Assembly: GCA_035946575.1 (NCBI GenBank)
Contig: DASYZG010000078.1
Coordinates: 1-64,000 of the forward strand
Length of the DNA: 64,000 bases
Direction: 5' to 3'
Source of the DNA: Gp13-AA77 sp035946575
GTDB taxonomy: Bacteria > Acidobacteriota > Terriglobia > UBA7540
The first letter of the stretch is position 1. The number at the start of each line of letters is the position of its first letter. The translations under genes were made by a program, and so were the position numbers. Under the pieces are notes generated by a model. It did not search any database. It was not told the origin of the DNA and saw only the letters and a program-made list of their open reading frames with translations. This document shows, one piece after another, positions 8,074-16,246 of this stretch.

Positions 8074-9525
8074 TTAAGGTGATTTTTTGGGTTCGCTTTT
8101 GGGGGTTTCAGGACTCCCTTTGTTGATCCCAAAGGACTTGTTGGCTTCGCTTTGCAAGATTTTAGGATCTTTTTTCCTCCGTTTTTCGCCGGATTCGGCG
8201 TCAGTGCCGGAGGTCCGCCGCGGGCGCTCTCGTTCCACACCCTCGGCGTTCTCGTAATCAGCCTCGTCCTCGTTCCGGTTGAGCCCGAGGACGCGCAGCA
8301 ACGAGATGATCACGCGTTGCTTGCGATCGATCGCCTGGCGCAGGCGTTCGCCCTGCAGGGTCATGGCGCGGTCATCGGCGGTCTGTCTCAGGCGCGCGAC
8401 GCAAGCGGCCTCCGGCAGGGTGGCGTGATCCACGTACAGTCCGTAGGCGGCGACGGCGTCCTGCAGTTCGAGCGTCACCAGGCGGCGCAACTGTTCGAAT
8501 TCGTAATCGCTCAGCGGCTTCCGTTTCTCACTCATCAGGCGCCGGCCCTGGATGCAGATAATCAGCGCCCGGTCCGAGGCCGGAACCATGTCCCTGCCGT
8601 AGATTGTCCGCAACTCCGGGCCGATATCAAATTCGTGGCGGTCGAGCGCGTTCCCCAGCATGGTCAGGCACTCCACCAGCTTTTTGGCCCTGGGCGGCGA
8701 CTCCGGCAGGCCTCGAAGGCCCTTCTCAACCATCTCCTGGTTGGTGCCGGGCAGGTCGCGCATCAGGTCGTGCAGGCGCTGCCGCCGCTCGATTTGGCCC
8801 TGACGCCAGCGCTCCTGGAGTTCGGCGTCGCGGATGCGTTCCCAGGATTCCAGCTCCAGCCGCAGGCGGGCGAGATCGTGAAGATGCATCGCCAGCATGG
8901 GTGGCACCGGCCGCCCCGGACGCTCGTAAGGCCGGACAAGTTCCTGATAGATGCGCTCGGCGCCGCCGAGGTCAAGGCGCAGCGTGCGCGACTGCACCGC
9001 GCCGTACAGACGTCCGGAGTAGCTCTTGAGGCCGTTCATCCTCGAGCGGCGCTTGCCCTGCCCGGTGCGCGGTCCGGTGGATTTCAGGGCGTTGGCACGA
9101 TTCGCCGCCATCTTCGCCGCCGACTTCGACACGGGTGGAGCGTCCGGTCCGGCATCTGGTCCGGCATCCAACCCAATATCGGCCGCCGCCTCTTCGGCCG
9201 ACAATTCAGGTCCGGCGGGGAAGATCTCAGGAAAATCGTCCGGCTGCGCCGCCCGCAATGCGCCCAGAGTCTCGATCAGGGCCCATTCGCTCGATTGATA
9301 CGCCAGGGAACGGAGCGACACCACGCCACCGGTCTCCTGACCGGCTTCCTCGGCTGTCATGGTCGCCTCGTTCGCCGTGGGGGCCGGCCCAGGCGTGCGG
9401 CCGGATCGGCCGCCGGGGGTACCGCTGGAGCCCAATTGCCGGGCGTTTTCGGGCTCCTGAGGAGCCTGGTCGCCCGCACTATCCACCGTCAGTGGGTTAT
9501 CATCAGTAATATCAGTTGCTTGCAT
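8074..9525 (-). CDS. STGPRT-motif hypothetical protein
   Basis: 483 residues from an ATG at 9525 with GGAGGACAGG just upstream. The N-terminal third is acidic and low-complexity (repeats of D-A-G-P-D). Residues about 142-167 carry the diagnostic NRANALKSTGPRTGQGK...MNGLK motif seen in many multi-copy hypothetical proteins of Acidobacteriota and Planctomycetota, followed by a helical, Arg/Glu-rich region. The C-terminus is Lys/Ser-rich (EANKSFGINKGSPETPKS). No enzyme motif, signal peptide or membrane segment is seen; the basic motif suggests nucleic-acid contact but this is a guess. Two decayed relatives of its tail lie near 27.0 and 52.15 kb. Confidence 0.8.
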   Translation of the reverse strand: MQATDITDDNPLTVDSAGDQAPQEPENARQLGSSGTPGGRSGRTPGPAPTANEATMTAEEAGQETGGVVSLRSLAYQSSEWALIETLGALRAAQPDDFPEIFPAGPELSAEEAAADIGLDAGPDAGPDAPPVSKSAAKMAANRANALKSTGPRTGQGKRRSRMNGLKSYSGRLYGAVQSRTLRLDLGGAERIYQELVRPYERPGRPVPPMLAMHLHDLARLRLELESWERIRDAELQERWRQGQIERRQRLHDLMRDLPGTNQEMVEKGLRGLPESPPRAKKLVECLTMLGNALDRHEFDIGPELRTIYGRDMVPASDRALIICIQGRRLMSEKRKPLSDYEFEQLRRLVTLELQDAVAAYGLYVDHATLPEAACVARLRQTADDRAMTLQGERLRQAIDRKQRVIISLLRVLGLNRNEDEADYENAEGVERERPRRTSGTDAESGEKRRKKDPKILQSEANKSFGINKGSPETPKSEPKKSP

Positions 9526-9603
9526 GTTCCTGTCCTCCATCTTGGGGCGCCCGGCAGAGTCGCAGCGGAGCGAAACCGGGCCCAAAACGACCGTATCAGA
9601 CGG

Positions 9604-9671
9604 ATTTGGGAAAAGGGAGAAAAGTGAGAAAAGTGGGACAGAAATATTTGCGCTTTGTTTTCAGTGGGTTA
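9604..9671 (+). repeat. EKSEK repeat, copy 1
   Basis: ATTTGGGAAAAGGGAGAAAAGTGAGAA... through GTTTTCAGTGGGTTA matches copies at 27121-27188 and (reverse strand) 51771-51848. The downstream part encodes YLRFVFSGL in the frame that gives VHFRLVFSGL in copy 2. The upstream part is in another frame and lacks the ATG, so this copy is frameshifted. It lies 80 bases upstream of the STGPRT gene and points away from it. A perfect terminator follows at 9715. Confidence 0.75.
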
Positions 9672-9714
9672 TCCTGTGGAAAACTCGATCGGGCCTGAAA
9701 TCGACCACCCCCAG

Positions 9715-9746
9715 CCCCTCCTGCTCCCAGGAGGGGAGTCTTTTTT
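9715..9746 (+). terminator. Rho-independent terminator
   Basis: CCCCTCCTG (9715-9723), loop CTCC, CAGGAGGGG (9728-9736), then AGTCTTTTTT. The stem is nine perfect pairs. On the plus strand it would end any transcript crossing EKSEK copy 1. Confidence 0.7.
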
Positions 9747-9760
9747 CCCTTGATCCCTAA

Positions 9761-9819
9761 CGTCGCCATAACCGCACCGTTCTCTACTCACGGTGGCGGC
9801 ATAAAGCCGCCGCTACCAG
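9761..9819. repeat. nested palindrome, partial copy A
   Basis: CGTCGCCATAACCGCACCGTTCTC... to GGTGGCGGCATAAAGCCGCC and GCTACCAG. The right-hand hairpin is complete; the left arm GTAGCGGCGACTT is missing. Confidence 0.65.
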
Positions 9820-10067
9820 CACGCCAATCGTCCAATCAGTTTAGCGGACAGTACAGCGAGGATTAAAGTTCCCCTCCCCATTTGAGGAGGGGTGGCCGGA
9901 GGCCGGGGTGGTTCGGCCCGGGGGGCCGGGCAGGCGATCGTATCGACCGCCCCCAGCCCTTCCTGATCCCGGGAGGAGAGGTTTTTTATCCCTGGCCATT
10001 CCAGGAGGGGGCCTTGATCGCCTCTTCGCGAGGCTAGTGAGCTGCCCAGCGTTTTGGGGTGGACATC

Positions 10068-10138
10068 GTAGCGGCGACTTTACGTCGCCATAACCGCGCC
10101 GTTCTCAACTCGCGGTGGCGGCATGAAGCCGCCGCTAC
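10068..10138. repeat. nested palindrome, copy B
   Basis: GTAGCGGCGACTTTACGTCG opens the left hairpin and GGCGGCATGAAGCCGCC forms the right one; the outer ends GTAGCGGCG and CGCCGCTAC pair with each other. Nearly identical to copy C at 10363. Confidence 0.75.
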
Positions 10139-10263
10139 CAGGGCGCCAGTCGTCCATCTGTTTGGCGGACAGTAAAAGTCCCCTCCTCATTGAGGAGGGG
10201 TGGCCGGAGGCCGGGGCGGTTCGGCCCGGGGGCCAGGCTGGTTATCGAATCGACCACCCCCAG

Positions 10264-10294
10264 CCCCTCCTGGTCCCAGGAGGGGAGCTTTTTT
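10264..10294 (+). terminator. Rho-independent terminator-like hairpin in unit 3
   Basis: CCCCTCCTGG (10264-10273) pairs with CCAGGAGGGG (10276-10285), followed by AGCTTTTTT. It is the same element as at 9715, duplicated with the tandem unit; the unit 2 version near 9956 has mismatches. Confidence 0.6.
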
Positions 10295-10362
10295 GATCCC
10301 TGGCCATTCCAGGGCGCCTTGATCGCCTTTTCGCGAGGCTGGTGAGCTGCCCAGCGGACGTC

Positions 10363-10434
10363 GTAGCGGCGACTTTTACGTCGCCATAACCGCGCCGTTC
10401 TCAACTCGCGGTGGCGGCATAAAGCCGCCGCTAC
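10363..10434. repeat. nested palindrome, copy C
   Basis: Left hairpin GGCGACTTTTACGTCGCC, right hairpin GGCGGCATAAAGCCGCC, outer arms GTAGCGGCG/CGCCGCTAC. Differs from copy B by a few bases. Confidence 0.75.
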
Positions 10435-10512
10435 CAGCGCGCCAATGGTCCCTCTGCTTAGCGGACAGTACAACGAGGAGTGGAGTGCCCGTCGTCGCTG
10501 AGGCGCCCCAGC

Positions 10513-12297
10513 CTAGAATCCAGGCAGCGTCCCGGTGCCCTCCTGCTGCACCGATTGCAAGGCATTGGGATTGAGACCCAGCACCTTAAGGATGGTCGGA
10601 GCTACCTCCATCGTCTGGACCGGGGTGGTGAAGGTGGTCGCCGTGAGGCCGGGATTTGCGAGCAGCATCATCACGTTGGTATCGTCGTGCGCGAAGCCGC
10701 CGTGCTCGGCCTGCTTCTTGCCGCTGCCCGAGTAGGTGACGCCGATGTCCGGGGTGATGACCAGATCCGGCGTGCGCGGGTCTTCACCCTGGCCCGTTCC
10801 GGGCTGGTTATAGAGTTGGGTGATGCCGGGTCCCCAGAAGATCTCGCCGATGCCGGCGATATTGCCGGCCGAGGGCGATTGCGACTCGAGCATCCCCGCC
10901 ACCTCGGCTGCGGTGCAACTGTTGTTAAGCCAGAGCAGGGAGATATCATCTTCGGTGGGCCCGATACCGCTTCCCAGCGGCGACTCCGACAAGGGCAGGC
11001 AGCCGGCGTTGGCCGCGATGGTCGCCGGAGATGTGGTTATGGGATCGTTGGGGACGGTCGAGATGCCCAGGTAGCGCGCGGAATCGATGGGACTCTGGCC
11101 GTGCTTCGCACTGATGATGATCAGGGTGGAGTTGTACAGGCCGTCGGCCTTGAGGGTGCTGATCATCTGACCGATCGAGTAATCCACGAACTTGATTTCA
11201 CTGAGCAGGGCCCCGCTGGGCGTGCCCTGGCCGTCGAGATAACCGCCCGTCACCGCCGGCGTGAGAGTCTTCTCAATCAGCTTTTCGCCGACGCTTACGG
11301 CCTGGAAATTCATCCCGAACACCTCGGGGACCGGGGCCGGGCCGGAGCCGTTGTGTTTCTCCCCGTTGATTTCATTGAGGATGGCGTTGACTTTCAGCGT
11401 ATCGTAGCACTTAATGTTCTGGAAGCTGTCGGTCCAGGCATTCGACGACGACACTGCGGTCTGGTCAGGCAAAGGATTGCAGCCGACGCCGTTGGCGGTC
11501 ACGCCGGGCAGCGACACGGGAATCGAGTTGATCTCCGGCGAGTAGTAGTCGTCCACGTTGGTGCCGTTGCCGGGACCGTTGACCGACGAGTACGAGGGAT
11601 GCTTGTCGGACCAGGCGGTATAGCCGCCGGCGGCGTGCACCACGCCAAAAATCGTGTTCGTGCGCACAAAGTTCCAGGGATAGACCGGGGCACAACCTTT
11701 GGCCGGATCGCGCTCCAGTCGTTTGGGCTCGATCGACGCCATGCCGCCTTCGGTCAGGCCGGCGTTGGGCGCGCCGCCATTCAGCTTCGTCTGGTCGATG
11801 TCGATTCCCTCGTCAAACTCCGTCGTGGTTCCCAGGGGAGCGGCGTAGGGCGTGCAAGCGCTGGGATTGCCCGCGACCCCGTTGCCGGTGTTCTCGGCCG
11901 GCGGATCGAGCGACCGGTCGTAGGCCACATCGTAAAACGCTCCGGCGCTCCGCGGCGAACCGCCGCTCACCAGGGCGGTCAAGCCGGGGAATGAGTCGGA
12001 GGGCATGGAGGTCGAGGCATAAAGATAGTTGAAGCCGGTGGCCTTGAGACCGGCGAGGTTGGGACAGTACGGCTGGTCCCCGTTGACTCCACGGATGCCC
12101 TGGGCGCAGTTGATGAAGTCGAGCGCGTGCATGCCGTCAATACTGATCAGGAGAACGTGGCTGACGGTCAGGGCAGGCTTGCCCGAAGCCTTGGCGGTAC
12201 CTGGTGAGAGAAGACCGGCAGAATAAGTGCCATGCGCCACGAATATGCAGGCGGCGGCCAGCAAAGCCGAGGCGAGTTTGGTGCGTCCTTGACTCAT
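10513..12297 (-). CDS. secreted alkaline-phosphatase-superfamily protein (type I phosphodiesterase-like)
   Basis: 594 residues. A signal peptide (LASALLAAACIFVAHGTYSA) is followed by the first metal site, LLISIDGMHALDF (Asp about 54). TSMPSDSFPGLTALVSGG holds the likely Thr/Ser nucleophile region, and AKHGQSPID and EHGGFAHDD match the later metal-binding His/Asp blocks of the superfamily. It should hydrolyse phosphomono- or diesters in the periplasm or outside the cell; the substrate is not clear. AAGGAGGAATTGC precedes the ATG. The gene is divergent from the DUF4440 gene across 99 bases. Confidence 0.85.
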   Translation of the reverse strand: MSQGRTKLASALLAAACIFVAHGTYSAGLLSPGTAKASGKPALTVSHVLLISIDGMHALDFINCAQGIRGVNGDQPYCPNLAGLKATGFNYLYASTSMPSDSFPGLTALVSGGSPRSAGAFYDVAYDRSLDPPAENTGNGVAGNPSACTPYAAPLGTTTEFDEGIDIDQTKLNGGAPNAGLTEGGMASIEPKRLERDPAKGCAPVYPWNFVRTNTIFGVVHAAGGYTAWSDKHPSYSSVNGPGNGTNVDDYYSPEINSIPVSLPGVTANGVGCNPLPDQTAVSSSNAWTDSFQNIKCYDTLKVNAILNEINGEKHNGSGPAPVPEVFGMNFQAVSVGEKLIEKTLTPAVTGGYLDGQGTPSGALLSEIKFVDYSIGQMISTLKADGLYNSTLIIISAKHGQSPIDSARYLGISTVPNDPITTSPATIAANAGCLPLSESPLGSGIGPTEDDISLLWLNNSCTAAEVAGMLESQSPSAGNIAGIGEIFWGPGITQLYNQPGTGQGEDPRTPDLVITPDIGVTYSGSGKKQAEHGGFAHDDTNVMMLLANPGLTATTFTTPVQTMEVAPTILKVLGLNPNALQSVQQEGTGTLPGF

Positions 12298-12396
12298 GCA
12301 ATTCCTCCTTTGAGGCTGAAGTCGAATTCACTCTCAAAGGGATAACAGCCGAATGTGAAAGCATCGTTGAGTTGATGTGAAGAAGGGGTAAAACTC

Positions 12397-12951
12397 ATGT
12401 TACATAAGCTGCCTCGGAAGGCCGTTCCCAGCTCCTCGACCCCGCCCGGCTCCATTCGGAGAGTTACCTGGGCCCGAATCTCCGGGACGCCGGCCGTGAT
12501 GTTCGCACTGGCCCTGACGGCAGGCGTGTGCGCACAGAATGGCAGCGCCGCTGGCAGCGTGGTGGCGCCCGCGGACGCCGAAGCCCGGATTCGGACCGTG
12601 CTCGACGAGCAGGTCGCGGCCTGGAATCGCGGCAACGTGGCCGCGTTCATGCAAGGCTACTGGAACTCGCCCGACACCGAATTTGTGGGGTCGAATGGGA
12701 TCGTGCGCGGCTGGCAACCGGTCCTCAATCGCTACCGGAAAGTGTATCCGAGTCGCGCCGCCATGGGGCACCTTGAGTTCTCCGGGCTCGAAATTCAAAT
12801 GCTCTGTCCTGAGGCGGCTCTGGTGGTCGGGCACTTTCACCTGCAGCGGCGGGGTGATGCGCCCGCCGGGGTGTTCACCCTGGTGTTCCGGAAGTTTCCC
12901 GAGGGCTGGCGCATCGTCAACGACCACACCTCGGCGGCTGCGCCTCAGTAG
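12397..12951 (+). CDS. DUF4440 / SnoaL-like (NTF2-fold) secreted protein
   Basis: 184 residues. A basic N-terminal leader and hydrophobic stretch (VMFALALTAGVCAQ, ending about residue 47) suggest export. The rest is one NTF2-like domain: ARIRTVLDEQVAAWNRGNVA, FMQGYWNSPDTEFVG, then WQPVLNRYRKVYPSR and a C-terminal FTLVFRKFPEGWRIVNDHTS. Proteins of this type bind small ligands or act as accessory oxidoreductase-like domains; no catalytic role is evident. AAGGGG lies before the ATG. Confidence 0.8.
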   Translation: MLHKLPRKAVPSSSTPPGSIRRVTWARISGTPAVMFALALTAGVCAQNGSAAGSVVAPADAEARIRTVLDEQVAAWNRGNVAAFMQGYWNSPDTEFVGSNGIVRGWQPVLNRYRKVYPSRAAMGHLEFSGLEIQMLCPEAALVVGHFHLQRRGDAPAGVFTLVFRKFPEGWRIVNDHTSAAAPQ

Positions 12952-12957
12952 GGATTA

Positions 12958-12997
12958 GGGGCTGGGGGCTGGGGGCTGGGGGTTGGGGGTTGGGGTT
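12958..12997 (+). repeat. G-rich 7-base tandem repeat
   Basis: GGGGCTGGGGGCTGGGGG and continuation GTTGGGGGTTGGGGTTG: about six units of GGGGGYT. Six G runs of four or five could form a G-quadruplex. It lies between the 3' ends of two convergent genes. Confidence 0.75.
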
Positions 12998-13021
12998 GCG
13001 CGGTTCCGCCAAAGGTGGGGC

Positions 13022-13041
13022 GGGCGGTTCGCGAACCGCCC
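13022..13041. repeat. 20-bp perfect palindrome GGGCGGTTCGCGAACCGCCC
   Basis: A perfect dyad between convergent genes. It could act as a two-way transcription stop by structure, although no T run follows. The motif GGGGCGGTTCGCGAACCGCCCC is of REP type. Confidence 0.6.
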
Positions 13042-13054
13042 CTACACCGGGCCG

Positions 13055-15274
13055 CTATTCGGCGTCCACGACGCAACGGAATCCGACAGCGCCGGAGCGA
13101 TCGAGGCTGGGGGCCATCAAGAGATATTTGCCGTGCTCGTCCAGCCGGTAAGCTTGCGGGAAGTACCAGATTGAGCCCTGCGGCTGATAGTAACTGCCGC
13201 CGCGGAGGATCGCGGTCCGCGTGTGCTCGTCGGCATATTCATCCGTCCATTGCCAGACCGCGCCCACGAGATCCATTACACCGAACGGGCTCGCGCCCCG
13301 GGGATGATTTCCCACTTCGGGCGGCGCACCCATATGCTGGCCCATTTCGGGCTTCGGGACCGCACTCGCGTCCCAGCGCGGACCCCAGGGATACGTGCGG
13401 CCGTCGGTGCCCTGGGCCGCATATTGCCATTCCCACTCGTGCGGCAGGCGCTTGCCCGCCCACTTCGCGTAGGCACGGGCATCTTCGAGCGAGACCCAGG
13501 TGACGGGCTGGTTCCGGGCGCCTTCCGGGAAGCCGCCGTCGCGCCACGTTTTCAGGAAATTGTGATTGTCAGCGGGACGGTAATGCGTGGCGTCGAGGAA
13601 CCGTTTGAATTCGGCGTTCGTCACCGGCTCGCGATCGATCCAGAACGACTTGATGTGCAGGCGGTGCTGATGACTTCGCCGCGGCGCATCCTCCCAGGGC
13701 ATCTGCACGTCCACGCCGGCGTCATTGCCGCCTTCGACTTCGATGCCCGAGACCTCGAAGTTGAAATCGCCCTCCGGGATTCGCACCATGCCTTCGGGCG
13801 TCCCCGGCGGCGGCTGCGTGGGCTCGATCCCGGTAATGTGCTGCGCAAGGGGACGCCAGTCGCGCGCAAAGCTGCTGAGGGGACGCGCCGCCAGCCGGTG
13901 CATTTCTGCGAGCAGCGACTCCTCGGCCGGTGTGAGTTCTCCCGTCGCATAGATCGCGCCGTAGCCCCGCGCTTCCATGTCAAAGCTGAGGACAAGATCC
14001 GCGCCTTCGATCTTCGGCTGAAGCTCGACGCCATGCCAGACGTCGTAGTAGCGCCGGCCGGGCACATTCGGAATCCGAATCTGCTCGCCGGCCACGTCGA
14101 ATTCGTTGCGATTCACGAAGGTCCAAAGCACGGCGCCGCCCGCTTCGGGCTTGCCGGCCTCCGGGAACCTGCTCGAGAAGACGCCGTATTGCAGCACGGG
14201 TGTGTGCGGCTCCCAGGCGGGGCTGATCAGCAGCGGGGCGAATCCGCGCTCGATGGCGGCGATGCGGCGCAGCGCTTCCCCGTCACGTTCCTCGATCGGA
14301 TTCCAGACGCCGAAGATGTTTTCCCAGCTCTCTACGCCAACCCCGTTGAAGAACGCAGCCTGCAGGACGTCGGTCTTGTCGCGCGACCAGCGATCGCAGA
14401 CGTTCACCATGTGCCGCGGCTCGAGCCACTTGTTCTTGCTGATCATGGGCTCAAACGGATATTTCCAGTACCCCCAGGTGAGATTGTTCCAGGCGATGGC
14501 GAGGTCGAGGTCGCCGCTGGCGCCGTTCTCGGGCTCGAAAGCGATGGGATGCCCCGTGCGATCCGAGGCGGTACGAAAGACGGGGGGCACCGCACCCATA
14601 GTGTCGGCATTCACGCCGTCGGCCCCGACCCCGGCCATCAGGCGGGCAAGCGCTTCCCAGTCCGGCACGGGCTCAGGACTGGTGCCGCGGTCCCACGGAT
14701 TGTACGGAAACAGCACGCGCACTCCCCGGCGGTGGAAATCCTCCACCATCGCCTTGAGGCCGTCGATTCCGCCGGGCAGATCGCGAACCATCTGGAACTG
14801 GTTGCGATCGTCAACTCCGAGGTTGGGATAAGTGGGCCAGAGCAGCACCGAATCGATACCGCCATAGCGGGCCTTCAAGTCGGCAAGAAACCGATCGACC
14901 GTGTAGCCGCCGGCCGCCGGGTCATAGAAGTAGCGGTCGTGAATCATCATCTGCGGCTGGACGAAGCTCGACTGCGTCCAGCGGAGTTCCGGCCGGTCAT
15001 ATTGCGAGCCGTCGTAGCCCATGCGCACCAGGTGCTCGCGCCGCCAAGTGCGGATGTAGTGGAGCCAATCGCGAAACGAGGCCTCCGTAACCGGCCGCTG
15101 GCCGCCTTTGGCGCAGCACTCGCCGTCCGTAGCGGTTTCGTTCATGGGCCCGGGGATCTGCTCGTTCTCGGGCGGATATACGTTATGGGGATAGGTGAAG
15201 TCCTGGGCGGCAAGCGGAAGGGCAGTACCGAGGAGGAGGAACACCACCGCCGCGACGCGGCCGGGTCTCACCAC
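13055..15274 (-). CDS. secreted fusion: glycosidase-like TIM barrel + SUMF1 (formylglycine-generating-like) domain
   Basis: 739 residues from a GTG start that overlaps the stop of the WalJ-like gene (GTGGTGA), implying coupling. A signal peptide (VAAVVFLLLGTALPLAAQ) leads into a region resembling alpha-galactosidase/amylase-like barrels (residues about 100-450; blocks such as FHRRGVRVLFPYNPWDRG and MAGVGADGVNADTMG). The C-terminal part (about 490-739) is a SUMF1 fold: MVRIPEGDFNF, FWIDREPVTNAEFKRFLD, RLPHEWEWQYAAQG, LRGGSYYQP and GAVGFRCVVD. The cysteine pair used by true formylglycine-generating enzymes after RGGS is not present, so sulfatase activation is unlikely. The natural substrate is unknown. 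Confidence 0.78.
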   Translation of the reverse strand: MVRPGRVAAVVFLLLGTALPLAAQDFTYPHNVYPPENEQIPGPMNETATDGECCAKGGQRPVTEASFRDWLHYIRTWRREHLVRMGYDGSQYDRPELRWTQSSFVQPQMMIHDRYFYDPAAGGYTVDRFLADLKARYGGIDSVLLWPTYPNLGVDDRNQFQMVRDLPGGIDGLKAMVEDFHRRGVRVLFPYNPWDRGTSPEPVPDWEALARLMAGVGADGVNADTMGAVPPVFRTASDRTGHPIAFEPENGASGDLDLAIAWNNLTWGYWKYPFEPMISKNKWLEPRHMVNVCDRWSRDKTDVLQAAFFNGVGVESWENIFGVWNPIEERDGEALRRIAAIERGFAPLLISPAWEPHTPVLQYGVFSSRFPEAGKPEAGGAVLWTFVNRNEFDVAGEQIRIPNVPGRRYYDVWHGVELQPKIEGADLVLSFDMEARGYGAIYATGELTPAEESLLAEMHRLAARPLSSFARDWRPLAQHITGIEPTQPPPGTPEGMVRIPEGDFNFEVSGIEVEGGNDAGVDVQMPWEDAPRRSHQHRLHIKSFWIDREPVTNAEFKRFLDATHYRPADNHNFLKTWRDGGFPEGARNQPVTWVSLEDARAYAKWAGKRLPHEWEWQYAAQGTDGRTYPWGPRWDASAVPKPEMGQHMGAPPEVGNHPRGASPFGVMDLVGAVWQWTDEYADEHTRTAILRGGSYYQPQGSIWYFPQAYRLDEHGKYLLMAPSLDRSGAVGFRCVVDAE

Positions 15275-16047
15275 CGGAACACCTTGGTGGGAGCGTTCTG
15301 GGTAGCGAGATGCAGTTCGGGAGCGCAGGCGCTGCGGCGCCGGGAGAGAGCCTCGAGGGCGGTCAGGCGCACGATTTCGGGATGATTATTGATCTCGCTC
15401 AAATGCGCGAGCACCAGCACCTGGGCGCATCCGTCGTAATCGGAGGTGAGGAACTCGGCGGTGGCGTTGTTCGACAGATGCCCGTGACGGCTCATCACCC
15501 GCTGCTTGACAAACCACGGGTAGGGGCCAACGCGGAGCATCTCGACGTCGTGATTGGATTCGAAGACCAGCATATGACAGCCGCGCAGGTGCTGCTTCAC
15601 ATGCTCGGGGACGCAGCCGAGGTCGGTGACGACGGCGATCTTCAGACCCTCGGCCGCGAAGGTGAATCCCACGGGATCGGCGGCGTCGTGGGGTATGGAG
15701 AAGGGCGTAACTTCGATATCGCCGATGGTCAACTTCCCGCCGGCGGTGAACATTTCGAAGGCGGTGATCTTCTTTCCCCAGTCGATGGCGTCGCGCGTCG
15801 CCGCGTTGATGTAGATCGGCCGGCCGAGGTCGCGGGCCATCCGCTTCAGGCCGCCGACGTGATCGATGTGCTCGTGGGAAATGATAAAAGCATCGCAGCT
15901 CTCGAAGCGCTCGCCGACAGCCTCAAGCCGCGCACAGGTCTCCTTCTTGCTCAACCCGGCGTCAACCAGCAGGCACGTGCGCTCGGTAGCGATCCAGGTG
16001 GAGTTGCCGTGACTACCACTCGCCAGTACGCAAACGCGCAGGCTCAA
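15268..16047 (-). CDS. WalJ/YycJ-like metallo-beta-lactamase fold hydrolase
   Basis: 259 residues. The start MSLRVCVLASGSHGNSTWI and the metal motif SHEHIDHVGG (HxHxDH) are those of the YycJ/WalJ/VicX family, single-domain MBL proteins with reported nuclease activity in Firmicutes. Further metal ligands fit PFSIPHDAADPVGF, TDLGCVPEHV and ESNHDVEML. Cytosolic. A possible promoter lies upstream on the same strand (TTGACG, 17 bases, TGTCAT). It is the first gene of a pair with the GH-like/SUMF1 fusion. Confidence 0.85.
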   Translation of the reverse strand: MSLRVCVLASGSHGNSTWIATERTCLLVDAGLSKKETCARLEAVGERFESCDAFIISHEHIDHVGGLKRMARDLGRPIYINAATRDAIDWGKKITAFEMFTAGGKLTIGDIEVTPFSIPHDAADPVGFTFAAEGLKIAVVTDLGCVPEHVKQHLRGCHMLVFESNHDVEMLRVGPYPWFVKQRVMSRHGHLSNNATAEFLTSDYDGCAQVLVLAHLSEINNHPEIVRLTALEALSRRRSACAPELHLATQNAPTKVFRW

Positions 16048-16246
16048 TGGTTCTATCCTTTGAATCGTGGGTCAAATGACACCGGGGAGCGGCCCCTGCG
16101 TCAAGCTGAGCCGGTCGATCCGGCAGAAGTGCATTATAAAGCAGAAGCGCATACGGCGGGAGAGTTCGTGGCGTGGGGATTCCTCGCAGCGCCCGCGTTC
16201 AGGCGGGGCACATGCGGGGTGGAAGGGCGGCGCCGCAGGAGTTCCG

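Larger units (their letters stand above)
9701..10480. repeat. three tandem palindrome-rich units (about 240-310 bp each)
   Basis: Units begin at about 9701, 9943 and 10250, each opening with TCGACC(A/G)CCCCCAGCCC. Each contains, in order, a CCCCTCCTG/CAGGAGGGG hairpin with a T run, a nested GTAGCGGCG-type palindrome, the sequence TTAGCGGACAGTA, and (units 1 and 2) a CCCCTCC/GGAGGGG hairpin leading to TGGCCGGAGGCCGGGG(T/C)GGTTCGG. The first unit lacks the left arm of the nested palindrome and is shorter. No gene is seen; this fills the gap between the STGPRT gene and the phosphatase-like gene. Confidence 0.8.

Noticed and set aside
13055..15274. Calling the SUMF1 domain a sulfatase-activating enzyme
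   Set aside because: The required cysteines after the RGGS segment are absent.
13223..15385. Long plus-strand open frame opposite the GH-like/SUMF1 gene
   Set aside because: Same GC-skew artefact; no domain or export signal and fully covered by the recognised gene.
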